Below are positions 36,387 through 45,100 of a stretch of DNA of 64,000 bases, one piece after another. The stretch is from Rossellomorea pakistanensis. Lineage in GTDB: Bacteria; Bacillota; Bacilli; Bacillales; Bacillaceae_B. Every line of letters begins with the position of its first letter. Position 1 is the stretch's first letter. The stretch spans positions 310,001 to 374,000 of the forward strand of contig NZ_JAFBDZ010000003.1 in the NCBI RefSeq assembly GCF_016908495.1, given 5' to 3'. Made by a program: the position numbers and the translations under genes. A model generated the notes under the pieces. The model was not told the origin of the DNA. It was given only the letters and a program-made list of their open reading frames with translations, and made no database searches.

Positions 36387-37112
36387 TTAGAATAGGGAAT
36401 AAATTAATTGAATGATCAATAGCATTGTGATGATATTTAATAATAGCTTGGCATTCTTTGCCGATATTTTATCTGTAAATCGAACAGCCATTTGTGCACC
36501 AATCAACCCCCCTAAAGCAAAAGGAATTCCGACTTTCCAATCAAAGTAATCATTTGAGAAATACATAATAAATGCCCCTGTACACGAAAGGAACGTTTGA
36601 AATCGAGTGAAGGCTACTGCTTTAATATACTGAAAACCTTTATTTAGATATAAATACATGAGTAATGTTGCCTGACCAGGACCAAACACTCCATCATAAA
36701 CAGCGATGCTAAACAATAAGGGAGAGAGTCTTTGCTTATTTTTACTTTCTTTCTCGTTCTTAGATGGCTTCTTCCATAGACTTAATAATAGAGCGAATAG
36801 TAATAAGAGAATTGCAATGATTTCCATTACTTTAGGAGAAATGTAGCTTGCGATTAATCCCCCTGTAATGCCACCAGTAATAGCAATGGGTATTATATTG
36901 CGGGCTTCATTCCACTCCACTTTTTTCATTTTTAATAGATAGTAAAAGCTTGAAAATGAACTTATCATATTCGAGAATTTTGCTGTTGCAATGGCTGTAT
37001 GCACTGGCAAACCTACAATAAGCATTATGGGCATACCGATTAAACCTCCACTTCCCGCAAATGTCCCGATGAATGCAACGAACAAACCTGTCATAAACAT
37101 CAATATCATCAT
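36387..37112 (-). CDS. TauE/SafE (TSUP) family sulfite/anion exporter
   Basis: 241 aa, about eight hydrophobic segments, with the family's repeated GxxxGGLIGMP pattern (SGGLIGMPIM) and a C-terminal GGLIGAQMA. It probably exports a sulfur oxyanion or organosulfur compound. ATG 37112 is preferred (AGGGGTGAG upstream) over the frame open to 37148. It is divergent from ccpC by about 100 bases, so the two may share control. Confidence 0.78.
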   Translation of the reverse strand: MMILMFMTGLFVAFIGTFAGSGGLIGMPIMLIVGLPVHTAIATAKFSNMISSFSSFYYLLKMKKVEWNEARNIIPIAITGGITGGLIASYISPKVMEIIAILLLLFALLLSLWKKPSKNEKESKNKQRLSPLLFSIAVYDGVFGPGQATLLMYLYLNKGFQYIKAVAFTRFQTFLSCTGAFIMYFSNDYFDWKVGIPFALGGLIGAQMAVRFTDKISAKNAKLLLNIITMLLIIQLIYSLF

Positions 37113-37216
37113 TCGGTTCTCACCCCTGATTTCAGTGTAATTGTCCAACAGTGATAATGAAATTACAAAAAATTTTATATATAATATAAGAAAAACTTAT
37201 CAAAAGGGATGATCAG

Positions 37217-38107
37217 ATGGCATTTACCGAATATCGATTACTAACCGTGCTTGCTCAAGAAATGAATATGAGAAAAGCGGCGGAAAGATTATTTGTCTCA
37301 CAGCCAGCATTATCACAAAGGCTTCAAAATATTGAAAAGGATTGGGGTACAAAGATATTTATTCGTTCACAAAAAGGCTTATCTTTAACACCAGCTGGAG
37401 AATTAATCGTTGATTTTGCAAAGGAAATATTAGAAAAAGAGGACATGGTGAGGGAAGAAATTGATGCATTACAAACCAAAGTTCATGGAACCTTGAAAAT
37501 CGCTTGTGCATCCATTGTTGGACAAAACTGGTTACCTCAAGTATTGAAAAAATTTGTGGATCGCTATCCACACGCTAAAATATCACTTATCACAGGTTGG
37601 AGCAGCGAAATTCTTGAAGCCATTTATGAAGATACCGTGCATATTGGAATTATTAGAGGTACTCCAGATTGGAAAGGCCCGAAACATCATTTGTTTCATG
37701 ATAAGTTGTATTTAGTCGATCGCGAAATTCAAGATATTAAGCAAGTAATGGAAACAGATCGTCCATTTATTCAATTTAAGAGTGATTCGAATTACTATCA
37801 AGAAATTCAGGATTGGTGGCATCGGCAATTTCAAACAACGCCTAAGAGAACAATCGTTGTAGATCAAATCGAAACCTGTAAGCAGATGACATTTAATGGG
37901 ATAGGTTATGCCATTCTTCCAGCTATCACCCTGAATGGTTCTGATGAAGGTTTATTTAAAATCCCTTTAATGGATGAAAATCAATCAACAATCGCAAGAG
38001 ATACATGGTTATTAGGGTATGATTCTGCATTTGAACTTAGGCAGGTGAAAGCATTTGTAGAAGTAATTGAAGAATTCTTGGAAACAAATTCATCACATAT
38101 TTCATAA
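37217..38107 (+). CDS. ccpC: LysR-type regulator CcpC
   Basis: 296 aa: an N-terminal HTH (MRKAAERLFVSQPALSQRL, residues 18-36) and a C-terminal effector domain with SLITGWSSEIL and DQIETCKQM. It matches B. subtilis CcpC (YkuM) along its length. CcpC represses citB and citZ and responds to citrate (family knowledge). The locus between darB and dapH agrees. AAAAGGG precedes the ATG. Confidence 0.88.
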   Translation: MAFTEYRLLTVLAQEMNMRKAAERLFVSQPALSQRLQNIEKDWGTKIFIRSQKGLSLTPAGELIVDFAKEILEKEDMVREEIDALQTKVHGTLKIACASIVGQNWLPQVLKKFVDRYPHAKISLITGWSSEILEAIYEDTVHIGIIRGTPDWKGPKHHLFHDKLYLVDREIQDIKQVMETDRPFIQFKSDSNYYQEIQDWWHRQFQTTPKRTIVVDQIETCKQMTFNGIGYAILPAITLNGSDEGLFKIPLMDENQSTIARDTWLLGYDSAFELRQVKAFVEVIEEFLETNSSHIS

Positions 38108-38191
38108 TCATTTCCCTTGTCTCTCTTCCTTTAATTTGTTAAAGTGATTATAATTATTCTGAATATATACATAGCTTTGGAGGGTTTTATA

Positions 38192-38902
38192 ATGAAAATG
38201 ATGGATGCAAATGAAATTATCTCGTTTATTCAAAATAGTACAAAGTCTACACCTGTTAAGGTTTATGTGAAAGGTGATTTGAAGAAGATTGATTTTGGTT
38301 CTTCTTCTCAAACATTTATTGGTGAAGATTCTGGAGTAGTATTTGGGGAATGGTCTGAACTTTCAACGATTCTTGAAGAAAACAAAACGATCATTGATGA
38401 TTATGTGGTTGAAAATGATCGTCGAAATTCCGCAATTCCACTACTAGATTTAAAAAATATAAAAGCACGTATTGAGCCTGGTGCGATCATTCGTGATCAA
38501 GTTATAATTGGCGATAATGCAGTTATTATGATGGGTGCCTCAATAAATATAGGCTCTGTGGTTGGAGAAGGAACGATGATTGATATGAATGTTGTTCTTG
38601 GAGGGCGTGCTACAGTAGGGAAGAATTGCCATATTGGTGCAGGTGCCGTTTTAGCAGGTGTTATTGAGCCACCTTCAGCTAAGCCAGTGGTTGTAGAAGA
38701 TGATGTAGTAGTCGGTGCGAATGCTGTAATCTTAGAGGGAGTAACTGTCGGTAAAGGCGCAGTAGTTGCTGCAGGTGCAATAGTAGTTGAAGATGTACCT
38801 CCATATACAGTGGTTGCAGGTACTCCAGCAAAAGTGATTAAAGAAATCGACGAAAAAACAAAATCAAAAACCGAAATCAAACAAGAACTGCGTCAGCTAT
38901 AA
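38192..38902 (+). CDS. dapH: Tetrahydrodipicolinate N-acetyltransferase
   Basis: A left-handed beta-helix (hexapeptide repeat) acetyltransferase of 236 aa, exactly the B. subtilis DapH length. It acetylates tetrahydrodipicolinate for lysine and peptidoglycan DAP synthesis. Repeats run from about residue 90 to 200 ([34 protein letters not shown]). GGAGGG fixes ATG 38192. Here a terminator and a repeat separate it from dapL, the next pathway gene. Confidence 0.93.
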   Translation: MKMMDANEIISFIQNSTKSTPVKVYVKGDLKKIDFGSSSQTFIGEDSGVVFGEWSELSTILEENKTIIDDYVVENDRRNSAIPLLDLKNIKARIEPGAIIRDQVIIGDNAVIMMGASINIGSVVGEGTMIDMNVVLGGRATVGKNCHIGAGAVLAGVIEPPSAKPVVVEDDVVVGANAVILEGVTVGKGAVVAAGAIVVEDVPPYTVVAGTPAKVIKEIDEKTKSKTEIKQELRQL

Positions 38903-38910
38903 TAATGGAC

Positions 38911-38942
38911 TTGACCCTCTTCAAAGGGTCAGTCTTTTTTTT
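38911..38942 (+). terminator. dapH terminator
   Basis: GACCCT, loop CTTCAA, AGGGTC, then AGTCTTTTTTTT. Confidence 0.85.
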
Positions 38943-39140
38943 AATAAGAATGGGTTTTCTGTTTACATAAGAAATTTCGAATATTCCGTTACCCGACTGA
39001 TTTTCAAAAAGGATGATCGGTTGAAGGAAAGGGGTTTTTTTGAAAAAGCTTATTCCACCTAAAACACTACTCTTTATAAAAATAGAGATCATCTATCTTG
39101 TAATTGCTGTGAGTGAGTACTGTAAATTTATATAAATAAA

Positions 39141-39330
39141 GGCTGTTTTCAAAAAGAATGTTGTTTTTTAAAGAACATAATCTTTGTTAAAAGGTTGGTT
39201 TTCGCTGCAGGTGAGACCTAAGCAGGAGCAAGGCGACGAAGAGGCTCAACGTCCGCCCCGCGGAAAGCGAGATCCTTCCGCTCCAACCAACTAACTCCTT
39301 TTTACATAACAACAATTTATGAAAACAACC
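39141..39330 (+). repeat. Family A repeat, copy A4, between dapH and dapL
   Basis: 190 bp with ends GGCTGTTTTCAAAAAG and GAAAACAACC; the core GTGAGACCTAAGCAGGAGCA and CCCGCGGAAAGCGAGAT is shared with A2. About 30 bp of the A2 core (GTACCAGCTTCTGAGGGAGT region) are missing. Confidence 0.8.
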
Positions 39331-39356
39331 TAACTAAATAAAGTGAGGGAATAAAA

Positions 39357-40478
39357 ATGGAACAGTTAAGTCCGTTTGTATCGATTAGAAGGCAACTTCA
39401 CCGAATACCAGAACTAGGGTTTCAAGAATTTAAAACACAACAATTTTTACTTCAATATATCGAATCACTATCAATAGACAGGATAGAAATAAAGAAGTGG
39501 AGGACAGGGTTATTTGTAAAGCTTAAAGGTACGAATCCTACTAAAATTATAGGATACAGGGCAGACATCGATGGTCTTCCGATCACAGAAGAAACAGGGC
39601 TCTCATTCCCTTCAGAACATCCTGGGCAAATGCATGCTTGTGGTCATGATTTTCATATGAGTATCGCTTTAGGAATCTTAACTTATTTCAGCCAAAACCC
39701 AATAAAGGATGATTTATTATTTCTTTTTCAGCCTGCTGAAGAAGGACCTGGTGGGGCAAAGCCGATGCTTGAAAGTAATAGTATGAAAATGTGGAAGCCG
39801 GACATTATGATGGGCCTTCACATTGCACCTGAGTATAAAGTGGGGCAAATCGCAACAAAAGAGGGTTTATTATTTGCAAATACATCTGAACTAACCATTG
39901 ATTTAAAAGGAAAAGGAGGTCATGCTGCCTACCCACACCAGACAAAGGATATGGTGGTTGCAGCTTCCATGTTGGTTACTCAGCTTCAGACAATAATTTC
40001 ACGCAATATTAATCCATTGGAGAGTGCCGTTATAACGATCGGTAAAATTACAGGTGGAACCGTACAAAATATTATTGCAGAAAAGGCTAGGCTAGAAGGA
40101 ACAATTCGAACGCTTTCAGTAGCAGAGATGGAGAGCGTCAAGAACAGAATTGAAGCTCTTGTTGAAGGTTTAAAAATTGGTTTTGAGTGTGAAGCAACGA
40201 TTGATTATGGAAGTATGTATCATCAAGTCTTTAATGATGAACAATCAACAAGGCGATTTATCGACTTTCTGGAAAAACAAACTGATATAGAATACATTCG
40301 ATGCCAAGAAGCAATGACAGGTGAGGATTTTGGTTATCTGCTAGAAGAGATTCCTGGATTTATGTTTTGGCTAGGTGTGGATTCGGAATATGGGCTGCAT
40401 CATGCAAAGCTTGATCCAAATGAAGAGGCTATTGACTTAGCGATTACTACTATGACGAAATATATTCAAACCCTTTAG
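39357..40478 (+). CDS. dapL: N-acetyldiaminopimelate deacetylase
   Basis: An M20 metallopeptidase-family deacetylase (373 aa) that removes acetyl from N-acetyl-LL-DAP made by PatA. Metal motifs: [19 protein letters not shown] near residue 99, EEGPGG near 135, LHIAPE and the C-terminal HHAKLDP. GTGAGGG precedes the ATG. With dapH and patA in the window, the whole acetylase branch after tetrahydrodipicolinate is accounted for. Confidence 0.92.
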   Translation: MEQLSPFVSIRRQLHRIPELGFQEFKTQQFLLQYIESLSIDRIEIKKWRTGLFVKLKGTNPTKIIGYRADIDGLPITEETGLSFPSEHPGQMHACGHDFHMSIALGILTYFSQNPIKDDLLFLFQPAEEGPGGAKPMLESNSMKMWKPDIMMGLHIAPEYKVGQIATKEGLLFANTSELTIDLKGKGGHAAYPHQTKDMVVAASMLVTQLQTIISRNINPLESAVITIGKITGGTVQNIIAEKARLEGTIRTLSVAEMESVKNRIEALVEGLKIGFECEATIDYGSMYHQVFNDEQSTRRFIDFLEKQTDIEYIRCQEAMTGEDFGYLLEEIPGFMFWLGVDSEYGLHHAKLDPNEEAIDLAITTMTKYIQTL

Positions 40479-40552
40479 ATAAAAGTAAAATTGACATGGT
40501 TATGAGGTTTCCTTGAGGACCTGGTGTTAGCATAGATAATCTTTTTTAAAAA

Positions 40553-40681
40553 TGGTTTTTATCGTAAACATTGTTGATATTTGAAAAGGAGTTAGTTGGT
40601 TAGAGAGAAACGTTGCTCGCTTTCAGCTCCAACCAACCTTTATACAAAAGTATATGTTCCTAATAATCTTTTAGAAAAGCC
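40553..40681. repeat. Family A repeat, copy A5 (truncated core)
   Basis: Ends TGGTTTTTATCGTAAACATTG and ATAATCTTTTAGAAAAGCC with GTTAGTTGGTTAGAG...CTCCAACCAACC inside. The GC-rich centre is deleted, leaving an almost perfect hairpin. Confidence 0.65.
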
Positions 40682-40683
40682 TA

Positions 40684-40722
40684 ATAAAAGAGGAGGAGGC
40701 AATTTGGCCTACTCCTCTTTAA
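40684..40722 (-). terminator. Terminator of the MscS gene (also usable by dapL)
   Basis: AAAGAGGAG.GAGGC and GCCT.ACTCCTCTTT pair around AATTTG; T-rich on the minus strand (CTTTTATT). The arms are symmetric enough to act in both directions. Confidence 0.75.
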
Positions 40723-40723
40723 A

Positions 40724-41602
40724 CTAATTTGATGTAGAGTGTTCTTTCATTTCGACATTAACTTGATGTGGGTATGGGATTTCAATTCCATTAGCATCAA
40801 AAGCCTCTTTGAAAGCTTTGCGGAGTTTTCGCTCGACGCCCCATTGCTCCATATTTTTTGTCTTAGCTATAACTCTAAGAACAACATCTGAAGATCCTAA
40901 TGTTTGTACACCTAATACATTTGGTCCTTCTACTATATTATCATCCCCACTGGCAATTTGATCACAAGTCTCTTGAAGTACTGTAATGGCTTGGTCAATA
41001 TTGTCGTTATAGGATATACCGATATCAACAATCGCTTGCATATTTCCTCTTGTGTGATTACTGATACTTGTAATTTCTCTGTTTGGAACATAATGAAGTG
41101 TGCCATCGAACCCCCTAATTTGAGTCGTTCTAAGACCTACTTGTTCAACTATACCTGAAAAACTTCCCGTCGTAACATAATCACCAACATCGATTTGTTT
41201 TTCTAATAGAATAAAAAAGCCTGTAACAACGTCGCTCACTAAACCTTGTGCCCCAAATCCTACAGCAAGACCAACAATTCCTGCTCCTGCAATAATAGCT
41301 GTTACATCGATTGTAAGAATTTGAAGGACAGTGACTACAAATACAAAAATAAGTATATAACCAAGAATGTTCTTTGTAAGATGTTGTAGTGTTTGGGCTC
41401 TTCCGACGGATACATTCTCTTTCTGCTCATATTTTGTAAATGCTTTTTCGATGATTCGATTTCCTAATGCTCTTACAATCAGAAAAACTATGTATATAGC
41501 AAGAATTTTGAGGGCGCCAAGTCCAACCTTGATCATAAGGGCTCCCCATTCAAATTCAGCCAATCGCTCCCCGATAGCATTAAAACCTAATAAAAATTGC
41601 AA
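40724..41602 (-). CDS. ykuT: Small-conductance mechanosensitive channel (MscS family)
   Basis: 292 aa: about three N-terminal membrane segments (residues 20-130), the pore-lining glycine/alanine helix AIIAGAGIVGLAVGFGAQGLVSD, then the MscS beta domain (DYVTTGSFSGIVEQVGLRTTQIR). It releases solutes on hypo-osmotic shock. Position between dapL and ykuU equals ykuT. The TTG start at 41602 has GGATGAG upstream; ATG 41536, with GGGGAG, is an alternative that would shorten the N-terminus by 22 residues. Confidence 0.87.
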   Translation of the reverse strand: MQFLLGFNAIGERLAEFEWGALMIKVGLGALKILAIYIVFLIVRALGNRIIEKAFTKYEQKENVSVGRAQTLQHLTKNILGYILIFVFVVTVLQILTIDVTAIIAGAGIVGLAVGFGAQGLVSDVVTGFFILLEKQIDVGDYVTTGSFSGIVEQVGLRTTQIRGFDGTLHYVPNREITSISNHTRGNMQAIVDIGISYNDNIDQAITVLQETCDQIASGDDNIVEGPNVLGVQTLGSSDVVLRVIAKTKNMEQWGVERKLRKAFKEAFDANGIEIPYPHQVNVEMKEHSTSN

Positions 41603-41820
41603 AATTTCTCATCCTTTCTAAAAAACCATATTTCCAAACACCATGCATGTCCCTTTTTAGTATACACACATTTTTTTAGTGAATGTCAAAGAGCATTTTA
41701 TTTTATTCCACAAATTTTTAATGTTAAACTTTTAATGTGGAATAATAAAAAGTATATCACATTTTTTTGTTTAACCCTGTCAAAATAGGGAAAACCATAT
41801 AGTGGGTTAAGGTAGAGTGA

Positions 41821-41835
41821 TTATAATGATTTTCA
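41821..41835 (+). promoter_or_regulatory. Fur/PerR-like box upstream of ykuU
   Basis: TTATAATGATTTTCA fits both Fur and PerR 7-1-7 consensus at about 12 of 14 defined positions. It lies 24 bases before the -35. Confidence 0.4.
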
Positions 41836-41859
41836 GTTTAAATTTATTATAAATTAGAG

Positions 41860-41888
41860 TTGACTTAGACCCTTACTTTTAATATAAT
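41860..41888 (+). promoter_or_regulatory. ykuU sigma-A promoter
   Basis: TTGACT, 17 bases, TATAAT, giving a leader of about 70 bases. Confidence 0.75.
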
Positions 41889-41966
41889 AACAATTGTTGA
41901 AAAGAAAGTAATTGAGAATTTATTAATTGCTTTCTCATTTATAATAATCTTTGGAGGGATTTATTC

Positions 41967-42509
41967 ATGGCAGAACGCATGGTAGGTAAACAAGCTCCAC
42001 GTTTCGAAATGGACGCAGTAATGGCTAACAAGGAATTTGGTAAAGTAAGTCTAGAAGAAAACATGAAAAACGGAAAATGGACAGTATTGTTTTTCTATCC
42101 TATGGACTTCACTTTCGTATGCCCAACAGAGATTACTGCAATGTCAGATCGTTACGATGAATTCGAAGATCTAGATGCAGAAGTAATTGGTGTATCAACA
42201 GACACTATTCATACACACTTAGCTTGGATCAATACAGATCGTAAAGAGAATGGTCTTGGTGAATTACGTTATCCACTTGCTGCTGATACAAACCACGTTG
42301 TATCTCGCGACTATGGAGTTCTAATTGAAGACGAAGGTGTAGCTCTTCGTGGACTTTACATCGTAAACCCAGAAGGTGAGTTACAGTACCAAACAGTTTT
42401 TCATAACAACATTGGTCGTGACGTTGATGAAACACTTCGTGTACTTCAAGCACTTCAAACTGGTGGTCTTTGCCCGGCAAACTGGAAACCAGGACAAGCA
42501 ACTCTTTAA
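41967..42509 (+). CDS. ykuU: 2-Cys peroxiredoxin YkuU
   Basis: A typical 2-Cys peroxiredoxin (180 aa). The peroxidatic cysteine is in FVCPTEITAMSD near residue 52, and the resolving cysteine in GLCPANW near residue 169. It reduces peroxides using a thioredoxin-like donor; adjacent ykuV is a candidate. GGAGGG precedes the ATG. Codon use is strongly biased to common codons, suggesting high expression. A strong terminator separates it from ykuV. Confidence 0.92.
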   Translation: MAERMVGKQAPRFEMDAVMANKEFGKVSLEENMKNGKWTVLFFYPMDFTFVCPTEITAMSDRYDEFEDLDAEVIGVSTDTIHTHLAWINTDRKENGLGELRYPLAADTNHVVSRDYGVLIEDEGVALRGLYIVNPEGELQYQTVFHNNIGRDVDETLRVLQALQTGGLCPANWKPGQATL

Positions 42510-42521
42510 TAAACTAATTAA

Positions 42522-42557
42522 GAAAAGTCCTAACGGTTTGTTAGGACTTTTCTTTTA
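42522..42557 (+). terminator. ykuU terminator
   Basis: A perfect 13-bp stem, GAAAAGTCCTAAC with GTTAGGACTTTTC, loop GGTTT. Confidence 0.92.
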
Positions 42558-42676
42558 TCCTGATGGCCTTGCGACAAGTCTTCGATTTTAAGTGAAGTAA
42601 ATATTAATATAGTTTTTTAGGTTTATTTTAAAAATGATTGTACAATATACATATATGATAAAGGAGGAAAATAATC

Positions 42677-43132
42677 ATGAAATTGCGAACACCAATGCCT
42701 GAATTAAACGGGGCTACTGAATGGTTAAATGGAGAAGTAAAGAAAGAAGATTTAATCGGAGAAAAGCCGACCCTTATTCATTTCTGGTCTATTAGTTGCC
42801 ATCTTTGTAAAGAGGCTATGCCACAAGTAAATGAATTTAGAGACCAATACAAAGATAAGTTAAATGTTGTAGCTGTTCATATGCCAAGATCAGAAGATGA
42901 TTTAAATATAGATGAAATCAAGAGGGTTGCAGCTGAACATGACATTACCCAACCAACCTTTGTAGATAGCGAGCACAAACTAACAGATGCCTTCGAAAAT
43001 CAATATGTTCCAGCTTATTATGTATTTGATAAGGATGGACAGTTAAGACACTTCCAAGCAGGCGGAAGTGGAATGAAAATGCTTGAAAAACGAGTAAACC
43101 GAGTTTTAGATGAAATGGAAAAGAATCAATAA
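42677..43132 (+). CDS. ykuV: Thiol-disulfide protein YkuV (second paralog)
   Basis: 151 aa, thioredoxin fold without signal peptide; CxxC in SISCHLCKEAMP and cis-proline in QYVPAYYVF. It is the positional ortholog of B. subtilis ykuV, directly after ykuU. The other copy at 24815 is clearly paralogous: the stretches HMPRSEDDL and HFQAGGSGM are identical. AAAGGAGG precedes the ATG. It probably donates electrons to the peroxiredoxin or related enzymes (inference). Confidence 0.9.
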   Translation: MKLRTPMPELNGATEWLNGEVKKEDLIGEKPTLIHFWSISCHLCKEAMPQVNEFRDQYKDKLNVVAVHMPRSEDDLNIDEIKRVAAEHDITQPTFVDSEHKLTDAFENQYVPAYYVFDKDGQLRHFQAGGSGMKMLEKRVNRVLDEMEKNQ

Positions 43133-43148
43133 TTTCATAAAAAGGGAT

Positions 43149-43188
43149 GAAATGAGATCAGTCAAAAGTCTGATCTCATTTTTTTGTG
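43149..43188 (+). terminator. ykuV terminator
   Basis: AATGAGATCAG and CTGATCTCATT pair around TCAAAAGT, then TTTTTG. Confidence 0.88.
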
Positions 43189-43335
43189 TTCGATTAATAT
43201 GTATATAAAGGTGCTAGATTTTTTTATTTTGAAAGAATTCATAAAAATGTGAAAAAAAGGCTGGAAAAATATTTCGAAACCCGATATATTTAATAGTACG
43301 TTATTTTTTGCATCAAGGGGAGGGAGAAAAAAATA

Positions 43336-45090
43336 ATGGAAACATTTAAGAAATTAAAGGCATTTTATTGGCCTTACAAAAAGTTTTTCTTTACATCATT
43401 GATTTTTTTATTACTTGTGACAGCGATTACCGTGGTCTATCCTATGATTCTTCAGCTCACGATTGATGAAGTTGTTTTAAAAGGGAAGTATGACTGGATT
43501 CCATATCTGGCAGTGGGATTTGTTCTAGTAATGGTTATAAAGGGGGGAGCCACATTTATTCAGCAATATACGGGTGACCTTTTTGGGATTACATCTGTCT
43601 ATCGCTTAAGAAATGAATTGTATGAAAAATTGCAGTATCTGCCTTTTCGTTATTATGATAATGCGAAAACAGGGGATCTCATGTCACGATTAACAGCAGA
43701 TGTTGAAGCTTTTCGTTTTTTCCTATCATTCGGATTTTCTGAGCTTTTACGCTTCTTCTTATTAATCTCCATAAGCTTTGGAGTCATGCTTTATTATTCC
43801 GTTTCGCTTACCTTTGTAACGCTTGTATCATTACCATTTCTCGCTATTGTCGTTTATAAATTCGATAAAGCTGTTCATCCAGCGTTCCGTGGAATACGTA
43901 AATCCTTTGGGAAGCTAAATACTAATGTGCAAGAAAATATTAGTGGAATAAATACAGTTAAATCTTTATCCCGAGAAGATTTTCAAATCTCGAAGTTTAA
44001 TAGTTCAAATGGGGATTATAAAGATAAATATTTATTTACTTCTGATATTTGGGCGAAGTACTTCCCATTAATGGAGTTTCTCGGTAATGTTAGTGTGGTT
44101 ACACTCCTTGCATATGGTGGATATCTAGTAATGAATGGGAGTCTACAGCCTGGTGAGCTTGTAGCTTTTTACAGCCTTGTTTGGTACATCATATGGCCAA
44201 TTATGAATTTAGGTTTTACGATTAATTTATTTTCACAATCGAAGGCATCTGGTGAACGACTACTTGAAATTCTTGATGCTGATGAAGAAATTAAGAATGC
44301 TAAAGATTCTCTTGAAGTGACACGTTTAAACGGTGAGGTAGAATTTAATCATGTTACGTTAAAATATACTGAAGATGATGCTGAAGCACTCGAGGATATA
44401 TCGTTTAAAGTAGAATCAGGTAAAGTAGTTGGGTTAATCGGTGCTACTGGATCTGGTAAAACAAGTATTACTCAATTAATTACACGCTTTTATGAACCAA
44501 CATCAGGAGAGGTATTAATTGACGGGAAAGATGTCCAACAATACTCTATAAAATCACTAAGGAAAAATATCGGATTTGTTCTGCAAGAATCGTTCCTTTT
44601 TTCATCTACGATTAAGGCGAATATATCCTATGGACGACCTGAAGCGACAATGGATGAAATTATAGATTCAGCTAAGAGAGCCCAGGCACATGAGTTCATT
44701 ATGGAACTTCCTGATGGATATGATACAAGATTAGGAGAGAGAGGATTAGGGCTTTCTGGTGGCCAGAAGCAAAGGATTGCGATTGCAAGAGCGATTTGTA
44801 CTGATCCAAGTATCTTAATCCTAGATGATGCAACCAGCGCTGTTGATATGGAAACTGAATTTCGTATTCAAAAAGCATTTAGAGAAGTGATGGCAGATCG
44901 AACAACATTTATTATTGCCCATCGTATATCTTCCTTAAAACATGCTGATGAAATTCTTGTATTAGAAGAAGGGAAAATTGTTGAGCGAGGCGTCCATGAA
45001 ACATTGCTCAGAAATAATGGGCCTTATCAACGAATCTACGATATACAATATAAAGACCAGAAAAAAATACTCCAAACTCAGGAAGGGTAG
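43336..45090 (+). CDS. yknU: ABC exporter half-transporter YknU (degenerate ATPase site)
   Basis: 584 aa: a type IV ABC-exporter membrane domain (six segments, residues 15-310) fused to a nucleotide-binding domain (about 335-575). Walker A is GATGSGKTS and the signature LSGGQKQR is canonical, but Walker B reads LILDDATSAVD with aspartate in place of the catalytic glutamate. This is the non-catalytic half typical of heterodimeric exporters such as BmrCD. ATG with GGGGAGGG upstream. Pairs with yknV, 10 bases downstream. Substrate unknown. Confidence 0.88.
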   Translation: METFKKLKAFYWPYKKFFFTSLIFLLLVTAITVVYPMILQLTIDEVVLKGKYDWIPYLAVGFVLVMVIKGGATFIQQYTGDLFGITSVYRLRNELYEKLQYLPFRYYDNAKTGDLMSRLTADVEAFRFFLSFGFSELLRFFLLISISFGVMLYYSVSLTFVTLVSLPFLAIVVYKFDKAVHPAFRGIRKSFGKLNTNVQENISGINTVKSLSREDFQISKFNSSNGDYKDKYLFTSDIWAKYFPLMEFLGNVSVVTLLAYGGYLVMNGSLQPGELVAFYSLVWYIIWPIMNLGFTINLFSQSKASGERLLEILDADEEIKNAKDSLEVTRLNGEVEFNHVTLKYTEDDAEALEDISFKVESGKVVGLIGATGSGKTSITQLITRFYEPTSGEVLIDGKDVQQYSIKSLRKNIGFVLQESFLFSSTIKANISYGRPEATMDEIIDSAKRAQAHEFIMELPDGYDTRLGERGLGLSGGQKQRIAIARAICTDPSILILDDATSAVDMETEFRIQKAFREVMADRTTFIIAHRISSLKHADEILVLEEGKIVERGVHETLLRNNGPYQRIYDIQYKDQKKILQTQEG

Positions 45091-45100
45091 GTGAGCCATT

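Noticed and set aside
38497..38880. 127-codon minus frame rich in Thr/Pro/Ser
   Set aside because: Antisense of the dapH hexapeptide repeats.
39040..39135. 31-codon frame MKKLIPPKTLLFIKIEI after dapH
   Set aside because: AAAGGGG precedes a TTG start, but composition is unremarkable and the following repeat suggests unconstrained DNA; not enough to call.
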